DNA of 64,000 bases from Serripes groenlandicus (Eukaryota > Mollusca > Bivalvia > Cardiida > Cardiidae), in the NCBI GenBank assembly GCA_031761405.1, contig JASEVX010000006.1:31862117-31926116 (forward strand). The letters run 5' to 3'. Made by a program: the position numbers and the translations under genes. A model generated the notes under the pieces. The model saw only the letters and a list, made by a program, of their open reading frames with translations, did not search any database and was not told where the DNA came from. Positions 1 through 12,529 of the stretch are shown one piece after another. Within the stretch, counting starts at the first letter, position 1. Every line of letters begins with the position of its first letter.

Positions 1-2536
1 ATACCAGATTGACACTGTAGTAATGTGTACGGTTATAGCTCACTTAATGTTGACTCTAACTTGTAACTGGACTGATTCTTTCTACGGACATTTTTATACG
101 TATATGGTATACCAGATTGACACTGTAGTAATGTGTACGGTTATAGCTCACTTAATGTTGACTCTAACTTGTAACTGGACTGATTCTTTCTACGGACATT
201 TTTATACGTATATGGTATACCAGATTGACATTGTAGTAATGTGTACGGTTATAGCTCACTTAATGTTGACTCTAACTTGTAACTGGACTGATTCTTTCTA
301 CGGACATTTTTATACGTATATGGTATACCAGATTGACATTGTAGTAATGTGTACGGTTATAGCTCACTTAATGTTGACTCTAACTTGTAACTGGACTGAT
401 TCTTTCTACGGACATTTTTATACGTATATGGTATACCAGATTGACACTGTAGTAATGTGTACGGTTATAGCTCACTTAATGTTGACTCTAACTTGTAACT
501 GGACTGATTCTTTCTACGGACATTTTTATACGTATATGGTATACCAGATTGACACTGTAGTAATGTGTACGGTTATAGCTCACTTAATGTTGACTCTAAC
601 TTGTAACTGGACTGATTCTTTCTACGGACATTTTTATACGTATATGGTATACCAGATTGACATTGTAGTAATGTGTACGGTTATAGCTCACTTAATGTTG
701 ACTCTAACTTGTAACTGGACTGATTCTTTCTACGGACATTTTTATACGTATATGGTATACCAGATTGACATTGTAGTAATGTGTACGGTTATAGCTCACT
801 TAATGTTGACTCTAATTTGTAACTGGACTGATTCTTTCTACGGACATTTTTATACGTATATGGTATACCAGATTGACACTGTAGTAATGTGTACGGTTAT
901 AGCTCACTTAATGTTGACTCTAACTTGTAACTGGACTGATTCTTTCTACGGACATTTTTATACGTATATGGTATACCAGATTGACACTGTAGTAATGTGT
1001 ACGGTTATAGCTCACTTAATGTTGACTCTAACTTGTAACTGGACTGATTCTTTCTACGGACATTTGTATACGTATATGGTATACCAGATTGACACTGTAG
1101 TAATGTGTACGGTTATAGCTCACTTAATGTTGACTCTAACTTGTAACTGGACTGATTCTTTCTACGGACATTTTTATACGTATATGGTATACCAGATTGA
1201 CACTGTAGTAATGTGTACGGTTATAGCTCACTCAATGTTGACTCTAACTTGTAACTGGACTGATTCTTTCTACGGACATTTTTATACGTATATGGTATAC
1301 CAGATTGACATTGTAGTAATGTGTACGGTTATAGCTCACTTAATGTTGACTCTAATTTGTAACTGAACTGATTCTTTCTACGGACATTTTTATACGTATA
1401 TGGTATACCAGATTGACACTGTAGTAATGTGTACGGTTATAGCTCACTTAATATTGACTCTAACTTGTAACTGGACTGATTCTTTCTACGGACATTTTTA
1501 TACGTATATGGTATACCAGATTGACACTCTAGTAATGTGTACGGTTATAGCTCACTTAATGTTGACTCTAACTTGTAACTGGACTGATTCTTTCTACGGA
1601 CATTTTTATACGTATATGGTATACCAGATTGACACTGTAGTAATGTGTACGGTTATAGCTCACTTAATGTTGACTCTAACTTGTAACTGGACTGATTCTT
1701 TCTACGGACATTTTTATACGAATATGGTATACCAGATTGACACTGTAGTAATGTGTACGGTTATATCTCACTTAATGTTGACTCTAACTTGTAACTGGAC
1801 TGATTTCTTCTACGGACATTTTTATACGTATATGGTATACCATATTGACACTGTAGTAATGTGTACGGTTATAGCTCACTTAATGTTGACTCTAACTTGT
1901 AACTGGACTGATTCTTTCTACGGACATTTTTATACGAATATGGTATACCAGATTGACACTGTAGTAATGTGTACGGTTATATCTCACTTAATGTTGACTC
2001 TAACTTGTAACTGGACTGATTTCTTCTACGGACATTTTTATACGTATATGGTATACCAGATTGACACTGTAGTAATGTGTACGGTTATATCTCACTTAAT
2101 GTTGACTCTAACTTGTAACTGGACTGATTCTTTCTACGGACATTTTTATACGTATATGGTATACCAGATTGACACTGTAGTAATGTGTACGGTTATATCT
2201 CACTTAATGTTGACTCTAACTTGTAACTGGACTGATTCTTTCTACGGACATTTTTATACGTATATGGTATACCAGATTGACACTCTAGTAATGTGTACGG
2301 TTATATCTCACTTAATGTTGACTCTAACTTGTAACTGGACTGATTCTTTCTACGGACATTTTTATACGTATATGGTATACCAGATTGACACTGTAGTAAT
2401 GTGTACGGTTATATCTCACTTAATGTTGACTCTAACTTGTAACTGGACTGATTCCTTCTACGGGCATTGTTATACGTATACGATATACCAGATTGACAAT
2501 GTAGTAATGTGTACGGTTATATCTCATAATAGATGA
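1..2536. repeat. 108-bp satellite array, about 23 copies, extends off the left edge
   Basis: The start of the unit (atgtgtacgg) recurs every 108 bp from position 23 (131, 239, 347 and so on), and the array is already in progress at base 1. 108 is divisible by 3, so the plus frame stays open as a 36-residue repeat except for a TGA near 1365. Unit differences are point changes, many of them amino-acid changing (ACT/ATT, AGC or GCT/TCT types), which argues against selection on a protein. Some variants recur in blocks: the gacatt variant at 229 and 337 recurs 432 bp later, and the right third carries 'atctcac' instead of 'agctcac', showing higher-order duplication. I call it non-coding satellite DNA. 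Confidence 0.93.
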
Positions 2537-2970
2537 CATGCTTGAACTCTACGAAAACATCATGGAAAAGGGGGAATCACGCATCATTTGAACCGGAAAC
2601 CTTTCAAGAAATGAAAAACATTCACTGGTTGGCCGTTAATTTTCGTCAAAGGGATTCAGGTAAATTTACGATCCTGAAGTTATTTCCCATTGGACATTAA
2701 CAATTTCATGAACAATTTAAAGTATTTTCTAAAACCCTTGTATAATCCTATGTGAGACTTAAAATTTAAATAATTTGTAAACATAATTACAAACAGATTG
2801 TCGCTGGTTTTATGGTCAAGTTTTGTGTTTGGTTTTGTGTATCAACTTTTCTCCTAAACTTCTACCATTTACTTTGATTTCAGTAAATATTTGTTTTACA
2901 ATTATGGTCATTAAGTATAACATTCAGGTTCAAATTTCTTATGAACTGGTGCAAACTATGTGCGACATAT
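2537..2970. other. Intergenic sequence, nothing recognised
   Basis: AT-rich unique-looking sequence between the 108-bp satellite and the first MITE. A short open frame near 2823-3059 runs into the MITE and has no coding character. Confidence 0.5.
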
Positions 2971-3226
2971 ATATGAGCCGTTCCACGAGAAAACCAACAT
3001 TATGGTCTCTGCTTAATGTATCGACTCTCAGATCAGCCAGCGCAGTCAGCGCATGCTAATCCGGGCCGACACTTTTCGTCTCTGGGGGATAGAGGTATAG
3101 AGTAATTATTCCTGAAACAGAAAAACTACAGAAAGCGAAAATTGTCTGTCCATGTTAGCCTGCGCGGCATGCTTAGTCTGATCCGCACTTTCAAAAATGT
3201 TGGTTTTCTTGCGGAACGGCTCATAT
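2971..3226 (-). mobile_element. Foldback MITE, family 1, copy 1
   Basis: About 255 bp with long terminal inverted repeats: the left end reads gagccgttccacgagaaaac and the right end is its near-complement (ttttcttgcggaacggctc). AT-rich 'atat' flanks both sides, consistent with a TA-type target. The interior (ggggatagaggtatagag, then cctgaaacag) is in reverse orientation relative to copies at 10272, 11374 and 61415. It carries no transposase. The same family occurs five times in this window. Confidence 0.8.
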
Positions 3227-3785
3227 AATGGTTTATTGCCGTCTTTATCTAAAAGGTAGCCAGACAAACCTGCTTGCGTTCTTATTGTTTCTTTTGACAT
3301 CGACTTCTCATGCCAGCCCGACATTAATTAATAAAAAGATATACTTTGATTTGTTGTTAATTCTAAGAATGAATTTCAATGTAATACTTGTTTCCGGGTC
3401 GTTGTGAAAGAACAATAACCCAATATATTATAATTGTCTAAGGAAATCAATTGGCTTGAACACACATACCAAATATTATCTAATTCGTCTGGAAACAGAA
3501 GGATTACTTCGCTGCAAGAACATCAGTATGTCATACTTTACTCTTTCACTGCCGAATTTCGCAAAATTGACTCTACCATGTTGAAAATTGGACCACTCCT
3601 TTTTGGTCCAACAGGAAATTTGGTAAATTGTGATTTTTAGTGGAAAAACAATGCAGATTTGAGGATTTTTCTCCTCAAAATCCGTTGGGTGCAAAAGCCT
3701 TTAGTTGCCTATGGCGAAAAAACTTTAAACACCTAACATGCATGTACATTTTCAAAAAACAATCAATTAGGAAATTTGTGAATAC
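3227..3785. other. Intergenic sequence, nothing firm
   Basis: No gene seen. A short stretch around 3525-3565 (catactttactctttcactg, then gccgaatttc) resembles 11060-11095, so part of this is probably another dispersed repeat. Small open frames on both strands lack coding features. Confidence 0.45.
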
Positions 3786-3905
3786 TAAAGGTTATTGCAT
3801 TTGTATGGGTAAATATTGTGTAGGGCGAGTTTCTTCGACTGAGAACGCACCCGAAAGAACGAGTCCCAAAACAATATTTTCCCATACAAATGGTAAGATT
3901 ACGTA
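3786..3905. repeat. Short foldback repeat, copy 1
   Basis: About 120 bp with inverted ends: ttattgcatttgtatgggta on the left and ttttcccatacaaatggtaa on the right. The centre is rich in 'gcgag' and 'gaacg' steps. A diverged second copy lies at 62515-62670 (ttattgcatctgtacggg at the left, catgcaatag at the right). No coding capacity. Confidence 0.6.
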
Positions 3906-4373
3906 TTGAGGATGTGTTCACTTTTTCTGGATCAATGGTCAGTCGGAAATGTAAATATTTTAAACCCGTTCCAATTAAAATTTATGTTATTGTTAAATGT
4001 TAAAAAGTCCACACTATTCAATATGCATTGAGGTGATTTATGTTCATTACCTTTAGATAATATTATTAAATTTATGGGGCTAAACTGTTGGTGCAAAGTA
4101 GTTAATGAGAAACAAAACAGGATAAATATAGTGTTGTACACATTAATGTTTGAACTTTATAAAATGAAATAGATATTTATCACAACCTATGGATATTTAA
4201 ATATTTGTTTAATCAATTGAGATTCACAGAATATTAGCTAAATCAATATGGAACAGTCAGGTAAATGCATAACAAACTATAAGTTTTTCAAAACAACTAC
4301 TTTAATTTTTGCTGACTTGTTTGGCCTTAAACTTATGTCATTTTAGATGTTGGAATAGCCTTTTGAAAATTGT
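3906..4373. other. AT-rich intergenic sequence
   Basis: No gene, RNA gene or repeat recognised. It precedes a LINE remnant and might include its further-decayed upstream part, but I cannot show that. Confidence 0.4.
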
Positions 4374-4583
4374 ATGTTGTATGGTATTGGAATGAATAAT
4401 AGATATTGCCATTTATGTAATACTAATAACATAAGCTTCGACCTTCATTATATTTTCAATTGTACCTACTTATATTGTTACAGAAAGAAATATATAGCCA
4501 AAGATTTACCCAGGCCAAATATAATAAACTTCCAGAGCTCTCTACATGAGCGGCGTTTTGCATGTTTTCAAATCGTTATTTGA
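4374..4583 (+). pseudogene. LINE reverse-transcriptase 3'-end remnant
   Basis: A 69-codon open frame contains CHLC followed by LHYIFNCTY, RKKYI and LPRPNIINF. This spacing (C-x2-C, then H and C, then a basic helix and a 'RPN..F' motif) is what I know from the cysteine-rich C-terminal tail of non-LTR retrotransposon reverse transcriptases in molluscs and other invertebrates. Everything upstream (fingers, palm, YADD) is missing, so this would be a 5'-truncated dead copy, the normal outcome of LINE insertion. Seen: the Cys/His spacing and the frame. Inferred: family. A chance open frame cannot be excluded. Confidence 0.5.
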
Positions 4584-4589
4584 CCGTTA

Positions 4590-4730
4590 AACCCTATGCT
4601 GTGAGTACTCAAAAGAATCGTCTCAGTGAGACGATTCTTTTGAGTACCCACATCATAGCGATTAGTTGGACAATAAGAGAGATATTGTGGGGGAAAAGAG
4701 CTGTATACGCCTCCTTATCTGGACCTCTGA
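4590..4730 (+). mobile_element. Miniature palindromic repeat, copy 1
   Basis: A perfect palindrome with 21-bp arms (4605-4625 and 4627-4647) separated by one base, extended by imperfect pairing to 4594-4659, is followed by a tail ending cctccttatctggacctctg at 4710-4729. The same head-plus-tail arrangement recurs at 9595 and 40855, so this is a dispersed miniature element of about 140 bp. No coding capacity. Confidence 0.75.
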
Positions 4731-4790
4731 ATTTACTTCCAAGACTTACTCCATAGTGGTGATACAGAGTCTGTCATAACGATCTCAATT

Positions 4791-6746
4791 TCTGTAAAGA
4801 AAATGATGCACGTTCCTAGGTATTGATATCACCTTCCTTACACAGTAAAGAATATGATGCACGATCTAAGGTTTTGATATCACCTTCCTAACACTGTAAA
4901 ATGATGCACGTTCTAAGGTATTGATATCACCTTCCTAACACTGTAAAGAAAATGATGCACGTTCCTAGGTATTGATATCACCTTCCTAACACTGTAAAGA
5001 ATATGATGCACGTTCTAAGGTAATGATATCACCTTCCTAACACTGTAAAATGATGCACGTTCTAAGGTATTGATATCACCTTCCTTACACTGTAAAGAAA
5101 ATGATGCACGTTCCTAGGTATTGATATCACCTTCCTAACACTGTAAAGAATATGATGCACGTTCTAAGGTAATGATATCACCTTCCTAACACTGTAAAGA
5201 ATATGATGCACGTTCTAAGGTAATGATATCACCTTCCTAACACTGTAAAATGATGCACGATCTAAGGTATTGATATCACCTTCCTTAAACTGTAAAGAAA
5301 ATGATGCACGTTCTAAGGTAATGATATCACCTTCCTAACATTGTAAAATGATGCACGTTCCTAGGTATTGATATCACCTTCCTAACACTGTAAAATGATG
5401 CACGATCTAAGGTATTGATATCACCTTCCTTACACTGTAAAATGATGCACGTTCTAAGGTATTGATATCACCTTCCTTACACTGTAAAATGATGCACGTT
5501 CTAAGGTAATGATATCACCTTCCTAACACTGTAAAGAAAATGATGCACGTTCTAAGGTATTGATATCACCTTCCTAACACTGTAAAATGATGCACGATCT
5601 AAGGTATTGATATCACCTTCCTAACACTGTAAAATGATGTACGATCTAAGGTATTGATATCACCTTCCTTACACTGTAAAGAAAATGATGCACGTTCTAA
5701 GGTATTGATATCACATTCCTTAAACTGTAAAGAAAATGATGCACGTTCTAAGGTAATGATATCACCTTCCTAACACTGTAAAATGATGCACGTTCCTAGG
5801 TATTGATATCACCTTCCTAACACTGTAAAATGATGCACGATCTAAGGTATTGATATCACCTTCCTAACACTGTAAAATGATGCACGTTCTAAGGTATTGA
5901 TATCACCTTCCTAACACTGTAAAGAAAATGATGCACGTTCTAAGGTAATGATATCACCTTCCTAACACTGTAAAATGATGCACGATCTTAGGTATTGATA
6001 TCACATTCCTTACACTGTAAAATGATGCACGTTCCTAGGTATTGATATCACCTTCCTAACACTGTAAAATGATGCACGATCTTAGGTATTGATATCACCT
6101 TCCTTACACTGTAAAATGATGCACGTTCCTAGGTATTGATATCACCTTCCTAACACTGTAAAATGATGCACGTTCTAAGGTATTGATATCACCTTCCTTA
6201 AACTGTAAAGAAAATGATGCACGTTCCTAGGTATTGATATCACCTTCCTTAAACTGTAAAGAAAATGATGCACGTTCTAAGGTATTGATATCACCTTCCT
6301 TAAACTGTAAAATGATGCACGATCTAAGGTATTGATATCACCTTCCTAACACTGTAAAATGATGCACGATCTTAGGTATTGATATCACATTCCTTACACT
6401 GTAAAATGATGCACGTTCTAAGGTATTGATATCACCTTCCTTACACTGTAAAGAAAATGATGCACGTTCCTAGGTATTGATATCACCTTCCTAACACTGT
6501 AAAATGATGCACGATCTAAGGTATTGATATCACATTCCTTACACTGTAAAATGATGCACGTTCTAAGGTAATGATATCACCTTCCTTACACTGTAAAGAA
6601 AATGATGCACGTTCTAAGGTATTGATATCACCTTCCTTAAACTGTAAAAAAAATGATGCACGTTCCTAGGTATTGATATCACCTTCCTAACACTGTAAAA
6701 TGATGCACGATCTAAGGTATTGATATCACCTTCCTTACACTGTAAA
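4791..6746. repeat. 47/51-bp satellite, block 1
   Basis: Tandem units built on atgatgcacgttctaaggta, then ttgatatcaccttcctaaca, then ctgtaaa (47 bp); many carry an extra gaaa after ctgtaaa (51 bp). Recurrent variants are gttctaagg, gttcctagg and gatctaagg, and tattgatatc versus taatgatatc. The array is interrupted at 6747 by an unrelated repeat and resumes at 7604. About 40 copies in this block. No coding capacity. Confidence 0.93.
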
Positions 6747-7603
6747 ACAAGAGGCCCATGAGGGCCTATGCTCTACTGGTATGGTTCTTTGGTCTTTTTC
6801 AATCCAGAGCATGTATGTATGGTGAAGATCGGATAGTAAATGGAGGCTCTTTTGTGTTCACAAGCTGTATTATAGCAATTTTTACAATTTCATGAACCAC
6901 AATCCAGTCTTGCATGGGCGGATCTGGCTGATTTTCAAAAGGAACCAAGCTCTCATCAATATTTAACTACTATCTAAGTTTGGTGAAGATCAGATAGTAA
7001 ATGGAGCCTCTATTGTGTTCACATGCTCAATTATAGCAATTTGGACAATTTCAAGGGCCATAATCCAGTCTTGCATGGGCGGATCTGGCTGGTTTACGAA
7101 AGGAACCGAGCTCTTATGGATATCTAACTACTGTATAGGTTTGGTTGAGATACAATAAAAAAAGAAGACTGTATAGTGTTAACAAGCTCTTTTATAGCAA
7201 TTTTGACCATTTCAAGGGCCATAATCCAGTCATGCATGGGCGGATCTGGCTGGTTTTCGAAATGAACCAAGCTCTCATAGATAGCTAACTACTGTATAAG
7301 TTTAGTTGAGATACAATAAAAAAAGAAGACTATATCGTGTTAACAAGCTCTTTTATAGCAATTTTGACCATTTCAAGGGCCATAATCCAGTCATGCATGG
7401 GCGGATCTGGCTGGTTTTCGAAAGGAACCGAGCTCTCATGGATATCTAACTACTGTATAAGTTTAGTTGAGATACAATCAAAAGTGAAGACTGTATCGTG
7501 TTAACAAAAAATTGTTTACGGACGCACGGACGCACGCACACACGCACGGACGACGGACAAATCACTACGACATAAGCCCTTCTGGCCTTTGGCCAGTAGA
7601 GCT
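6747..7603. mobile_element. 857-bp dispersed repeat inserted in the satellite
   Basis: It begins acaagaggcccatgagggcc and ends ggcctttggccagtagagct. Near its ends lies an inverted pair, gctctactgg (about 6769) and ccagtagagc (about 7593). Inside are four tandem copies of a ~161-bp unit carrying catgggcggatctggct (at about 6914, 7074, 7235, 7397). Close to the right end is a run of acgcacgg/acgcacac steps (about 7520-7556). Satellite units lie directly on both sides, so it inserted after the array formed. No protein is encoded. The end sequences are typical of abundant mollusc dispersed repeats, from general knowledge. Confidence 0.75.
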
Positions 7604-9279
7604 GAAAATGATGCACGTCCTAAGGTATTGATATCACCTTCCTTAAACTGTAAAAAAAATGATGCACGTTCCTAGGTATTGATATCACCTTCCTAACACT
7701 GTAAAATGATGCACGATCTAAGGTATTGATATCACCTTCCTTACACTGTAAAGAAAATGATGCACGTTCTAAGGTTTTGATATCACCTTCCTTAAACTGT
7801 AAAGAAAATGATGCACGATCTTAGGTATTGATATCACCTTCCTTACACTGTAAAATGATGCACGTTCTAAGGTATTGATATCACCTTCCTTACACTGTAA
7901 AATGATGCACGATCTAAGGTATTGATATCACATTCCTTACACTGTAAAATGATGCACGATCTAAGGTATTGATATCACATTCCTTACACTGTAAAATGAT
8001 GCACGATCTTAGGTATTGATATCACCTTCCTTACACTGTAAAGAAAATGATGCACGTTCCTAGGTATTGATATCACCTTCCTTACACTGTAAAGAAAATG
8101 ATGCACGTTCTAAGGTATTGATATCACCTTCCTTACACTGTAAAGAAAATGATGCACGTTCTAAGGTTTTGATATCACCTTCCTTAAACTGTAAACAAAT
8201 GATGCACGTTCCTAGGTATTGATATCACCTTCCTAACACTGTAAAATGATGCACGATCTAAGGTATTGATATCACCTTCCTTACACTGTAAAGAAAATGA
8301 TGCACGTTCTAAGGTATTGATATCACCTTCCTTAAACTGTAAACAAATGATGCACGTTCCTAGGTATTGATATCACCTTCCTAACACTGTAAAATGATGC
8401 ACGATCTAAGGTATTGATATCACCTTCCTAACACTGTAAAATGATGCACGATCTAAGGTATTGATATCACCTTCCTTACACTGTAAAGAAAATGATGCAC
8501 GATCTAAGGTATTGATATCACCTTCCTAACACTGTAAAGAAAATGATGCACGTTCTAAGGTATTGATATCACCTTCCTAACACTGTAAAGAAAATGATGC
8601 ACGATCTCAGGTATTGATATCACATTCCTTACACTGTAAAATGATGCACGTTCTAAGGTATTGATATCACCTTCCTAACACTGTAAAGAAAATGATGCAC
8701 GATCTAAGGTATTGATATCACCTTCCTTACACTGTAGAATGATGCACGATCTAAGGTATTGATATCACATTCCTTACACTGTAAAGAAAATGAAACACGT
8801 TCTAAGGTATTGATATCACCTTCCTTAAACTGTAAAGAAAATGATGCACGTTCCTAGGTATTGATATCACCTTCCTAACACTGTAAAATGATGCACGATC
8901 TAAGGTATTGATATCACCTTCCTTACACTGTAAAGAAAATGATGCACGTTCTAAGGTATTGATATCACCTTCCTAAAACTGTAAAATGATGCACGTTCTA
9001 AGGTATTGATATCACCTTCCTAACACTGTAAAATGATGCACGTTCTAAGGTAATGATATCACCTTCCTTACACTGTAAAATGATGCACGATCTAAGGTAT
9101 TGATATCACCTTCCTTAAACTGTAAAGAAAATGATGCACGTTCTAAGGTAATGATATCACCTTCCTTAAACTGTAAAGAAAATGATGCACGTTCTAAAGT
9201 AATGATATCACCTTCCTAACACTGTAAAGAAAATGATGCACGTTCTAAGGTAATGATATCACCTTCCTAACACTGTAAA
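7604..9279. repeat. 47/51-bp satellite, block 2
   Basis: Continuation of the array left of the inserted repeat, with the same units and the same variant types; about 34 copies. It ends with cactgtaaatgtcac. Together the two blocks hold about 74 copies. Confidence 0.93.
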
Positions 9280-9594
9280 TGTCACATAATTATGATGCAT
9301 ATTGTGTTTTCGATAAAGAAGTTTCAGTATATTGTTTCATATCTCATAAAAGCACAATAACAAGTTCATATTAACCCTGTCAAGTGTATCGTGAGCTTCA
9401 TGCAGGACGGTTGGAGCTGCATCTTCCTTAAAATATGTTGTTGCAACCGTTTTTCATGAAGCCATTAGATACGTCGGCAGGGAACGGATATATGTCATCA
9501 AATGTAATCTGTACATGGAAAAGGGGTAATGTCTTGTCAGAATTCTAGATAAGGAGTATTTTTCTTGCTCTAAAATCCTTTTTTGAACTCCAAA
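9280..9594. other. Intergenic sequence, nothing recognised
   Basis: Unique-looking, AT-rich. No gene or RNA seen. Confidence 0.5.
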
Positions 9595-9735
9595 CCTTAT
9601 AGTATGGGTACTCAAAAGAATCGTCTCAGTGAAACAATTCTTTTGAGTACCAACAACAACAGTTTTAATTGAGTGCTTACAGAGATGTCACGGAAGAAAT
9701 ACCTGTTTAATCCTCCTTATCTAGTCCTCTGTTTA
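9595..9735 (+). mobile_element. Miniature palindromic repeat, copy 2
   Basis: An imperfect version of the 21-bp-arm palindrome at 9608-9650 (two mismatches in the right arm), followed by a tail ending cctccttatctagtcctctg at 9712-9731. Same family as 4590 and 40855. Confidence 0.7.
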
Positions 9736-10031
9736 GTTATTCTGTTCTCATGTTTTATATACTGTTTGTTCATTTATTGTTTATTGATGTGTTGTCGTTA
9801 TATGACGGATTAGTCCTTAAATAAAACTTAAAACTTACACGGGTTATCTCCCCTGCTTTATACCCCAACGAGTTTGTAGGCGACAGTTGTATTGGCTGAC
9901 ACAAAGGTCAATCTAAGACGACCTGTGTGAGGCAGTTATCAGATATAGATATATATACGAGCGAGCGAAGTTAATGTCTTTTTAAGAATATTGATTCACA
10001 AATAGTCTGTACATTCACGCTTCCAGGGCAA
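9736..10031. other. Intergenic sequence
   Basis: No feature recognised; a short TA-rich run occurs near 9945-9957. Confidence 0.45.
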
Positions 10032-10254
10032 ATTAACCCTTGTCGCACATGCAACAAGTCTGTAGCAGACGATTTCGAAAAATTACTTGCAAAAATGTGT
10101 CATTTCTCCATAAATGAGAGTTCAATTTTTAAATAGAATAGAAAATATTGTGACAAATGGAGAGATTGTTCAGTATGCGCACTCTCTCCTTTTGCTACAA
10201 TGTTTTTAAAGATTAGTCTACATTAGATTGCGTCTTCAAGTTGTAAAGGGTTAA
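10032..10254. mobile_element. Foldback MITE, family 2
   Basis: Starts ttaacccttgtcgcacatgc and ends gttgtaaagggttaa. Inside the ends are agcagacgattt on the left and attgcgtcttcaag on the right, with AT-rich 'attgtgacaaatggag' and 'ctctccttttgctacaatg' forming the inner arms. Other copies are at 10613, 14827, 60304, 61753 and 63588, with half copies at 17870, 41311 and 55981. The recurring signature is gcatctgcagcagacgac. Confidence 0.65.
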
Positions 10255-10271
10255 TTTTCACTACACTGTTA

Positions 10272-10538
10272 TAAGAGTCGTCCCGCGAGAAAACCAACAT
10301 TGTGGACTCTGCGTAAAGTATAGACCCGGATCAGCATAAGCATGTCGCGCAGGATTACTCGGATGCAAACGTTTCGCCTCCTGTGGATTTTCTGTTTCAG
10401 GAATCATTACTCTATACCTTTGTTCCCCTGAGACGGAATGTGTCGGCCCGGATCAGTCTGGGCGGACTGCGCAGGCTGATCTGGGTCGATACATTCCGTC
10501 TCAGGGGGATAATGTTGGTTTTCTCACGGGACGGCTTA
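10272..10538 (+). mobile_element. Foldback MITE, family 1, copy 2
   Basis: Ends gagtcgtcccgcgagaaaac and gttttctcacgggacggctt. The interior carries a second nested inverted pair: gagacggaatgtgtcg (about 10432) and cgatacattccgtctc (about 10487). It has the cctcctgtggattttctg and caggaatcattactctatac blocks shared with copies 3 and 5. Confidence 0.8.
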
Positions 10539-10612
10539 CAATGCGATGTACTACTGACCTTCCACGTTGTTGATAATCTAGTTTTATACCAGCGCGTCGC
10601 CCTCCAGTCCCT

Positions 10613-10827
10613 TTAACTCTTTCCCACATACAGAAACTCTGAAGCAGACGACTTTTTAAAACACCCAGGCAAACACTTGGTAAATCTCAATAAATGAAAG
10701 TATTATTATTAAATAAAATTGCAAACATTGTGGCAACACGTGAACTTGCTCATGGTGAAAAAGTTCTTCATTTGACACAATGATTTTAAAAGTGCTTCAA
10801 AATGCGTCTGCAAATGTGAAATGTTAA
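10613..10827. mobile_element. Foldback MITE, family 2
   Basis: Starts ttaactctttcccacataca, contains gaagcagacgac and 'attgtggcaacac', and ends with gcgtctgcaaatgtgaaatg then ttaa. Related to 10032 and 60304. Confidence 0.6.
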
Positions 10828-11373
10828 AGATCCGGTTCCAATATAATCCGACATAGCGAGCCGTGCTCTTAAATATAAGGATAACTCCGCTTCACGGACA
10901 ACAGGTAAACTTGCTCGAAAGTTCTTCATTTGACACAATGATTTTAAAAGTCGTCTGCAGCAAATGCTTCAAAATGCTGCAAATGTGAAAAGTTAAAGAT
11001 CCGGTTACATTAAATTCCGACAAGCGAGCCGTGCTCTTAAATAGACGGACATCATCAAGTCATACTGTACTTTTTACTGCCGAATTTCACAGGGACGTAG
11101 ATAAGAAACTTCCAGAAAATATATTCTTTTATGTTCATATCTTCAATATTTTTTTTAGTTTCCTTGCTACAAATGTTGGGACAGGTGATATTCAGTAATG
11201 TTTTTGCATACAATAACAGCTAAAATCCATTGTAAACCAGGAGGTGTACTCAGGATTCCTGGTGTGCTAAACTGGAACAAGAAGTAGTTTGTGTCAAATT
11301 TTAGTATATCGGTAGACCCTCCGATGATACTATGTGTACAGTATTTTGCGTTCAACTCCTAAATCATTCAATA
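10828..11373. repeat. Local duplication and unassigned sequence
   Basis: Sequence at about 10746-10880 (ttcttcatttgacacaatga, then gttaaagatccggtt, then gcgagccgtgctcttaaat) is repeated diverged at about 10912-11044, giving a ~135-bp tandem-type duplication that includes the right half of the family-2 MITE. The rest, 11045-11373, holds no recognised gene. Confidence 0.55.
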
Positions 11374-11633
11374 TATGAGCCGTCCCGCGAGAAAACCAAC
11401 ATTATGGACTCTGCGTAAAGTATCGACCCAGATCAGCCTAAGCATGCCGCGCTGGCTTACGGGGATAGACACTTTTCGCCTCCTGTGTATTTTCTGTTCC
11501 AGGAATCATTACTCTTTACCTTTATCCCCCTGAGACGGAATGTGTCTGCCCAGATAAGTTTGCGCAGGCTGATCTGTGTCGATACATTATGCAGAGGCCA
11601 TAATGTTGGTTTCTCGCGGGACGTCTCGTATAT
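11374..11633 (+). mobile_element. Foldback MITE, family 1, copy 3
   Basis: Left end gagccgtcccgcgagaaaac, right end gtttctcgcgggacgtctc; 'atat' on both flanks. Interior collinear with copies 2 and 5. Confidence 0.8.
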
Positions 11634-12529
11634 TGGTAGACTCCCATACTATGTGTACAGTATTTTGCGTTCAACTCATATATGATGCAATATATGGAAA
11701 TAATAAAACGCTACTGTAAAGTGTTAGACTTTTGCGGTCGGTAAATCCATGTTCAAAATGTGATCTGCAGTTAACACCTTGCTGTCAACACTTTCAGTGC
11801 TTAAATGTCATTTTCACTTCAGCTGCTCGGATTAAAGAAAGAATAACTCACTCAATCATTACAATTTCAAAAACAGAGTGGTTCCCCTTCCTTAATTTGT
11901 AACCTAAGAAGTATGGTATCACATGACACAAACATAGCGAAACGTACCTCTGCCTGAAGACATTAACTTCCTAAACGTAAACAAATACAAAAAGGTTTGT
12001 CTTGAACATGTACACAGAGGTCTTTGGTTCGTATCTAGTTAAGAACCTGTTTGGTTTCATGTTTATTTATCATCTAGTTTCTCGACTAGAACGCTGTTTT
12101 GTCAAATCAGACTGATATTTAAACTTTGATAGTTAATGACAGAAGTTAATGACACCCATTTTCGTTTTACCCTTTAGACCTGTGATAAACCCTTTTCCAC
12201 TTAGAACCACTCTGGTTTTGTTGTGGTCTTACGCCGTTTTCAATATTATTTCAGTTATACACATACAGATATCATCAATATAAACATTCTACCAAAGTTT
12301 TAACACACTCACGTCAAGAATGAGGCTTCTAAAGCATCCGCAAGAAGTTCTTTAATTTGGTCGAATGAACTAGTTTTTGACCCTATATGAAAAATATTGA
12401 CCTTGGTATTGATATCAAACATTCTAACAAGAGTTTCAAACTTTCAAGTTTCAACACTCTCAAGTTCAGGCCTCTAGAGTGTTCACATAACATGACCCAT
12501 GCTCTTACTTAACCTAGATATCATCAATA
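11634..12529. other. Intergenic sequence, nothing recognised
   Basis: No gene, RNA gene or tandem repeat seen. Weak internal similarity (ctagagtgttcacataa near 12472 and tttagagtgttcacaagat near 12650) suggests old dispersed repeats. Confidence 0.4.

Noticed and set aside
23..2536. Long open frames with a MCTVIAHLMLTLTCNWTD-type repeat
   Set aside because: They follow a 108-bp satellite; changes between units are frequently non-synonymous and there is no start context, signal or domain.
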